DNA of 64,000 bases from NCBI GenBank assembly GCA_028622995.1, contig JAJQJQ010000045.1:558001-622000 (forward strand), read 5' to 3'. Below, piece after piece: positions 57,500-64,000 of the stretch. A program made the translations under genes and the position numbers. How positions within the stretch are numbered: position 1 is the stretch's first letter; every line of letters starts with the position of its first letter. The notes under the pieces were generated by a model. It was not told the DNA's origin. It saw only the letters and a list, made by a program, of their open reading frames with translations, and searched no databases. The stretch is from Panagrolaimus kolymaensis (Eukaryota; Nematoda; Chromadorea; Rhabditida; Panagrolaimidae).

Positions 57500-60400
57500 A
57501 TTTAACAGCGCTATTTTTGGTTATGGTATTTATCGCTGTGTGCAAACAGCGAAAACGGTGTACAAAAAATATATAAATAAAAAGATAATAATTTCACAAG
57601 GGAATTAAATTTTTAAAAATGCCGAAGTATAAATTTAAAAATAAGCTCTGAAATTTTATAAAAATTTTTAAACAAAAAAATAAAGTTCTCGTCATTTTTA
57701 AAATTAATTTATTTTTAAGAGTAAACTATGAAGAAAAAAAAAACGGTTTTTTAGATAAATAATTATTTTGCAAAAAAAAAAAAAACATAAAAGCAGCAAC
57801 AACAAAAAATCATAGAGAAAAAATAACATTAAAAGTTGGAAACTTCACGCTGTTTATGGTATGGTAAGTCTCAAAGGCAACAGACATATAATTATTTCTC
57901 AGTATTTTGTATTTTGATTAAACTTTTTTGTAAAAAATGTTTTTAGACAAGCTTTTAAAAAAAGCGTAGTAAAAATAAAGAAGGAAATTTGAGAAAAATA
58001 ATTAGTAAAATATTTAATTAAACTTTTAATTATTGCAAAGTTTTGAATGCTTTCAGAACGCGAAAATGAACAAGCAAAAAAATACAATAAAAAGTTAAGA
58101 AACAAAATACAATAAATTGTTTAATTTTCAAAAATTTGAGTTTTTGGGGATGAAAAAATAAGTGTCGAAATTAAATCGCAAAAAAATGCAAATAAAAAGT
58201 TTATCAGTTAAAGAAATAAAAAAGTTTTTGAAAATAAAATCTTTTATTAAAATTCCAGCAAATTTAAAGTAAAGAATTAATTTTTTGAAGCTGTTTGCTA
58301 TTTGGAGTTTTTTCAAAACTGTAATATCAAGAAAAAAATGTCAAAGGATTACGCTAAAAATTATACCATAGTTTTTTTTGTTACGTTTGGGAATACATAC
58401 GCATATATTTTCAGTTTCGTTAAAAAAAGATAAAAAATAATTATGAAAATAAAAAAAACCTTCAAATTCTATTTCATAATTTTTTATGGCAGAAAATATA
58501 AAAACTATGCTTTCATAATTGCATCAACAAAAAAAGAAGCTTTTATCTTTTTTTTAAAGTAAATTTTTTTTAACGTAGGTGTATAACAACTACTGACTTT
58601 AAACTCCCTAAAGGCATCATTAAAATAAAATAAAAAGCTTTAGTTTTTTATGAAAAAACATATTTACTGTAATCACAGGAAATTTAAGAGCTTTCGAGAA
58701 ACGAGAAAGAAATAATAATCAATATTTACGGAATTATTAGGTTAGGATATTACTATCATCGTAGGTCCGACTCCGAAAAATTATAATAAATGCCAAATTT
58801 TTTACGATTTATTTTTCCCTAAAAAAATTTAAAACTATAATAATAAAATTGACGATCATGAATAATGGAAGCCAGTAATAAAGATAGGAAAATTGTTGAG
58901 TTTAAGGAATTATTAACAAAATAGGCCGCACAACCATGAAAAAAAGAAAGAAAAAAAAACTATAAATTGTTTATTTTCCCCTGAAAAATTACAAAAATTG
59001 CAGGGAATACGATAGACAATAATGAAAGAGAGTAAGTAATAACCAATGGTCTGGCCCTTCCCTACTTGTTACTATAAATTATTGTTTCGACAAGACAATT
59101 TCAAAATTAAATTTTTTTACGCTTCTTTACACTCCATTTCCTCGGATTAAAGAAAGAAAGTTAAATAAAATAAAAATTTTAGGTAAAAAAAGAGAAAACT
59201 CAAGTAAAGAAAAAAGAAAAATTAAAGCTTTGATACACTTGAATGAAAGTCAGCAGCATTCAGTGGCGTTGTTGCTTCTTGAATGGGGCAGAAGCTAGCT
59301 AGCAGCTACCTTGGCAACAACGCTTGCTGTCATCCATCTGTTGCTTCTTCTTTAACCGACAATTATTATATTTTTTACCTAAGTGACTTTACTTTAATAA
59401 TTTTATCTAAAAAATTTCAATGCTTTCAATGCTTCTATGAATCGAGGCTGATGCTGATGCTGTTGTCGTTGTTCCTTGCTTACCTATTTGCCTTCCTGCC
59501 TTATGGGAATATAAAAAAAGAAAGCTAACAAAAATTAATGAAGGAGTTTAAGAAAAAATAAAAGTCAATGATTATAGAGTATTCAATTTTATTCTTTAAA
59601 AAGTTTAAAATGTCATAAGTTTAAGTTTAAATTGCGCGAATAAAATGAAAATAAATGCAAATGTTCAATAAAATATTTTAATGAAAGCCAAACATAAATC
59701 ATCACAAAAAATGTTTGAAAATTGCACGCATGTAACATATATGTGAGTACATAAGATTATCAGCACTCCCAATTATCTTAAAATAAATAATGAAGGCTTT
59801 AAAGTGAAAATTATTTTATTTGATGTCCTGCGACCAAAACCATTCCCTATTAAAAATCTCACCGTAAAAAAGATACTTTAATTTTATGAAGTAATTTTTT
59901 TTATAAATTCACTAAAGAAATCCACAATGTTTCGTTAAATAAGTTTTTAGAGAAAAACCAGAAAGTTTTGTCATTTTTACAAAAAAATTATAAATCTTTT
60001 TTGTTGGTAATAAAATTAACCAAAGTATACTTCTCTCTTTTTTTTTTTGCAAGGAAAATCTTTTACATTTTTTTTATTGAACATTTACTTACTTTTTAAT
60101 ACCCTCCTTCTTCTCTTTATTTGATTTATTCTTTTCACCTTCTTTTTTTTATTTATCCTTCCTGATTTTTTCATTTTGTCAAAAGAAAAGAAAAGAAAAT
60201 ATTTCAATAAAAATTCTTTGTATGTAAATATTTTATATTATTATTTTTTTTAATCCCTGTAGTAAAAAATTCAGAAATGTTTTAGTAATATTTAGAAATA
60301 AAAGATTTGAATTTGTCGTCTAAATTTTTTTCGAAAAAAAAACAAAACTAAAAATGCGAAGGCTTCATTTTTTTATTTAAAATTTTGCTCAAATAATGAA

Positions 60401-61230
60401 TCCTTGAATAATAATAAAGACACTCCAAAATAAATCTCCATGACTAAAAAATAGCTGTTTCCTAGGTTGCTTCTCAAATATCGTTAGCCTTTGAATTAAT
60501 TTTTCTTTCAACAAAAACATTTTTCCTTTTTATTTGAAACACATTTTTTTAAATTCTTTAAATTTAATATTTTTTGAATTTTTTATAAAATTTTCTTTTT
60601 ATTTTTCGATTTGTTTTTAAGAGTTTTAAACCTCGATAAGCTGAAATAAATATTTTTAAAAATAAAAAAAGTTATATGACTTTCTTTTTTCATGTTTTTT
60701 TTATTTCTATCGCAACACATAAACGTGTTATTAAATATCTGGTCATTAAGTTATAAAGTGAGCATGATAAATATATAGCCAAAGAATATGATTGGAAGCC
60801 AACAGAAAAAAATAAAATAAATAAAGTTTGGAAAATGATTTTCATATTCAGTTGTTTTAAAAATTAAAATGTTCAAAATCATGGTTGTTGAATTTGTTAA
60901 AGGAAAAAAAATGATAAAAAATAATAATTACAGAAATTTTGTTTTTTATGATTTATATTTTTTGTCCGGAATTTAAAAAGAAAAAATGGTTTACATTATG
61001 ATTAATTTATTCAAAATTGAGAAAAAATTACGTAAAAATTATTTAGAATAATTTTATTAATTTAATAAAGAAATAACCCGAATCTAAAACCCCAAAAGAT
61101 TAAAGGTTTAACAATAAATTTTTTTCGAAGCAACATTTAAAATTTAAAGAAAATAACAAATTTCTAAAACTAACAACAAAAAAAGTGAAAATAAAAAAAT
61201 GAATTCATGCACTATTTTAATTATGTATTT
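57500..61230. other. Intergenic region, mostly featureless
   Basis: About 3.7 kb between two minus-strand genes, A/T-rich with poly-A/T runs. The only standout is the GC-richer hairpin at 59266-59323. No convincing exon or RNA gene seen. It should contain the promoter and perhaps a missing first exon of the guanylyl cyclase. Confidence 0.4.
59266..59323. other. GC-rich hairpin: perfect 10-bp stem, 38-nt loop
   Basis: GCGTTGTTGC at 59266-59275 and GCAACAACGC at 59314-59323 are exact inverted complements. The loop contains AGCTAGCTAGCAGCT, itself palindromic. The hairpin stands out from the surrounding very AT-rich sequence. It may be a small structured RNA or the core of a miniature element; strand and expression are unknown. 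Confidence 0.45.
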
Positions 61231-61237
61231 TTTATTT

Positions 61238-64000
61238 TTATAATTGAAAATTATCAACAACTATTTGACCATTATTATTTGATAAATGATTGGAATTTTG
61301 TTGTTGTTGCTGTTGAGATGGATCTCCACCACCACCAACGACAATAACTTCATTATGTTGTTGTTGCTGTTGTTGATGTCCACTTTGATCTAACATATCT
61401 TGTAACATATCAAGTGAAGTTGTTGTTACATTTACATATCTTGTCTGCTGAGCTTGAACTTGTTGTTGAGGCTGCTGTTGAGAGGCTTGAGGAGGTTGTT
61501 GTTGAGGCTCCATCGAAGTCATCGAACTTGGAAGATACACTGAAGTTGGTTGAGTTAAAGGTTGTTGTTGCTGCGGCTGGGGTGTCTCCATTTGTGGTGG
61601 TTGTTGTTGTTGGAGATATACCGAAGTCGCCTGCTGCTGTTGAATTTGGGGCGGCTGAGGTGTTAATTGTTGAGGTTGTTGTTGTGGAGCAGGTGAATGC
61701 TGCACTGAATGATGAGCTGAATGTTGTTGCTGTTGTTGTTGACGCTCTTGTTCCACACTCATATGAAGCGAACGATAATCCAAATATAATGGCGGAGAAA
61801 CTCCATTCCTTTGTTGTTGTTGTTGCATAGCTGCAGCAGCTGATGTACTTGAAGTCACAGTAATTGTACCAGAAGAATTTTGCATTGTGTGATATTCATT
61901 TTGTGAGGACATCACTCCTCCACCATTTTGCTGTTGTTGTTGGGTTTGAGGTTTAGTTTCATTTTGTTGTTGTTGTGGATGACCCATTAATTGACTTTCA
62001 TCAATAAAATGCCCCGGATTTACGGTGACTGAAGCCGTGGCACTTATGGGTGGACGATGGATTCTTGGCATCGAAGGTCTTGGTGGAGCTATATGTTGTG
62101 GAGCTTGCATTATTTGTTGTTGTTGTTGAGCTTGTTGGCATGCATTTGAACAAAATGCAGTAAGTCGTAATAATTCTGCATCAGCTATATAATCCATCAT
62201 TTGTTCTTCTGATTGAGCTTTATCATATACAGCTTCAAGAAGTTTGGAAGATGGCAAACCAAGAGTTGGTTGCTTTTTAAGGGTATGTTCAATAACGGAA
62301 CAACCAAGATCTGGAAAATTAATATTTGTAAGTTTAATAAAAGCAATCAATATGCAAATTTTATGTTAAGAATATATCTTTGGCTTCCTTAGCGAAAGTT
62401 TTTCTTCGGTTCGAGATAGTTTTCTTAGAATTTTGTGAACAAATCAAAAAAAAATTGTTCCACTCACCATTATTATAACTTGAATTAATTTCCCATTGTA
62501 AAAATCTAAGCAAATGTGCCCAAACATTAGTATTAAATCTTTTTTGCATTACCACTAATTGTTCCATAATAATTCCATTATCACCAAAATCATTATTATT
62601 TAAAATTCTTATAGCTCCATGCAATTGTCGACAAGAAGGCCATAATTTAGAAATTTCCATTAACACATCTTTAGCGAATTCTCTTCCATTAACTGATTGT
62701 AAAATAACTGGGGCACCTTGCTCGCAATAAATATCTATTAGCAAATTTGCTGCTTCCATTGGAGTTCCATATTGCATAGGTTTTAAACGAATTTCCATGG
62801 AATGAAGATTGATGAATTTAAAAATATATGTAAATTCTCCATCTGGTTGTTTTCTCATATCTATTATATCTACTTGGCCTCGAGTGAAAGTATCATTTAT
62901 TGTTTGTCCTCCACCTCCATTAGTAGCAGCCGATGAATTGGAAGTTCCAGAATGTTTATTATATTTATATTCATTTTTTTCTTGTTTCATCCAATTATTA
63001 CTATTTCCATTATTTAATAATCCTCCATTTATTGAATTAAAATGATGTCCCAAAGAAGTTGAAGTGGATGAAGATGAAGCCCCTCCAGTTCCATGTAAAG
63101 TTCCATCCACATCTATTTCATCTTCATCATCCATCATTTCTATTCCCGTTCCCGCCGCCGCTGTAACCCCAGATAAAAGTGCCGCCGCCATCGATGGATC
63201 CGTTTTAGGTCGAACTTCACGTATCTTCTTTTTTCTTGGACATGCTTTACATAAAGCCAAAAAGGTCATGATACAATCTTTAGTAATATTACAATATTTA
63301 TTTCGAAAAAATAATTGCAATGAATTCCTTCCAGCATGGCGAAGTTGAATGTGGGCACTAAAAAATAGGAGCTAATATTAAAAAAATTTTGTCTTGGTAA
63401 GAAACAGAAATTTACAAATTACAAAAAAATATTTGATAATAAAGGATTTTATAAAGAGCTTTTCAAAATGATTAAAATTCGTTTTTTTTACTTAGTTTTT
63501 GAAGAAAAAATTATCTTTAAAAAATATTAAAGAAAGAAAAAATAAATTTTATTGCAGAATTTTAATGTAAAACAAAAAATATAATACTTCAGAAAAAAGT
63601 TTTAAGAAAATCTTTAATTAATTAGTAAAAAAACTTGGGTGATTTTATAAGTGTAAAACTTTTTGTTTTGTTTTTTAGCTAAAAGCTTTTTACAAGAAAA
63701 AAAACTGACTGCACTTTTTCTTTATAAAAACAAGCAAAAAAAAAAATAGATAAGCACTTTGATACTTCAGAAATTTTGCAAAAATATTGATTTTTCCTTT
63801 TACAAAACCCGCGTTTTTTTAAAACTGTTACAAACCTTTTAAGAATTTCAAACATTTCTTCAATAGGAACAAATAAAAAGTTAGTTCCTCGTTTGCATAA
63901 TCGCCTAGTTTGATGCCCGCCATTATCTTGAACTATATAATTATAACATTTAAGCAATCGAAAATCTTGAGCGGTTTTAGGAACTTGAGGATTTTCAAGT
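61238..64000 (-). CDS. Integrase-derived protein with H2C2 finger and Gln-rich tail (5' end beyond window)
   Basis: Exons visible are 64000-63836 (partial), 63357-62468 and 62310-61238, phases 2 and 1. The order is a KRBA2-like start (VPKTAQDFRLL..PIEEMFEILKR), an H2C2 integrase zinc finger (HIQLRH then C-x2-C in LCKACPRKKK), a ~110-residue low-complexity insert, an integrase RNase-H core, and a ~350-residue tail packed with Gln runs. The core (RGQVDIIDMRKQPDGEFTYI ... GAPVILQSVNGREF ... LRFLQWEIN) matches the KRBA2/SCAND3/Ginger-type integrase core. The second catalytic Asp (usual QSDNGREF) is Val, and the expected Glu region reads GIIMEQ, where Met seems to take its place. No reverse transcriptase, protease or terminal repeats are visible, and the gene has introns, so it looks like a domesticated host gene, probably nuclear. 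I do not recognise a named orthologue. Confidence 0.75.

Noticed and set aside
61414..61830. 138-codon plus-strand ORF opposite the Gln-rich tail
   Set aside because: It is the antisense of CAA/CAG repeats (reads as Val/Glu/Ala runs); a shadow of the real minus-strand gene.
1..64000. CRISPR arrays, operons with ribosome binding sites or phage genes
   Set aside because: No regularly spaced repeats or bacterial gene organisation; introns and gene content are nematode.

Overview
This is an AT-rich, intron-rich eukaryotic window that almost certainly comes from a nematode. The main evidence is a gene whose stomatin core and N-terminus match the C. elegans touch-receptor protein MEC-2 nearly residue for residue. 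Supporting evidence is a nematode-type receptor guanylyl cyclase, an Old-Yellow-Enzyme-like flavin oxidoreductase, a tRNA-Arg(ACG), and short consensus GT..TTTTCAG/TTTTAG introns. I cannot name the species.

1-14,000 is a fast-evolving, repeat-laden block. A cassette made of a ~240-bp repeated block, a small putative membrane-protein gene and (in two units) a minus-strand trypsin gene occurs three times in varying repair. Trypsin copy A (1185-2389) is open. Copy B is split into a 5' part (12908-13871) and a 3' part (6708-7095) by a 5.8-kb Helitron (7096-12907). The Helitron has one uninterrupted 1443-codon Rep/helicase gene and a textbook 3' hairpin plus CTAG end. Copy B also carries a nonsense codon. 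The membrane-protein gene (3165-4521) has a 239-bp hAT-like MITE inside a coding exon, and its paralogue (5937-6235) is a relic.

15,160-39,426 (+) is a single ~24-kb mec-2 locus. I find seven possible N-termini, nearly all joining one shared acceptor in phase 1. It also has the conserved stomatin core, a short alternative 3' exon, and a long disordered C-terminal tail in eight exons. Its introns hold a tRNA-Arg gene and two copies of a ~220-bp repeat.

39,586-41,400 (-) is an Hsp70-like ATPase with no substrate-binding domain and a foreign-looking N-terminal insert plus frameshift. 42,246-45,546 (+) is a flavin oxidoreductase whose third intron is almost entirely an 859-bp inverted-repeat element. 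46,095-48,285 (+) is an unrecognised protein with HAT-like helices fused to a leucine-rich C-terminal half. 48,596-57,472 (-) is a 16-exon receptor guanylyl cyclase whose catalytic loop has lost conserved residues; a 110-bp hAT MITE lies in its longest intron. 57,500-61,230 is non-coding.

61,238-64,000 (-, running off the window) encodes an integrase-derived cellular protein. It has an H2C2 zinc finger and an RNase-H-like integrase core with at least one catalytic acid lost, followed by a very glutamine-rich tail. It looks like a domesticated transposon protein turned into a putative regulator.
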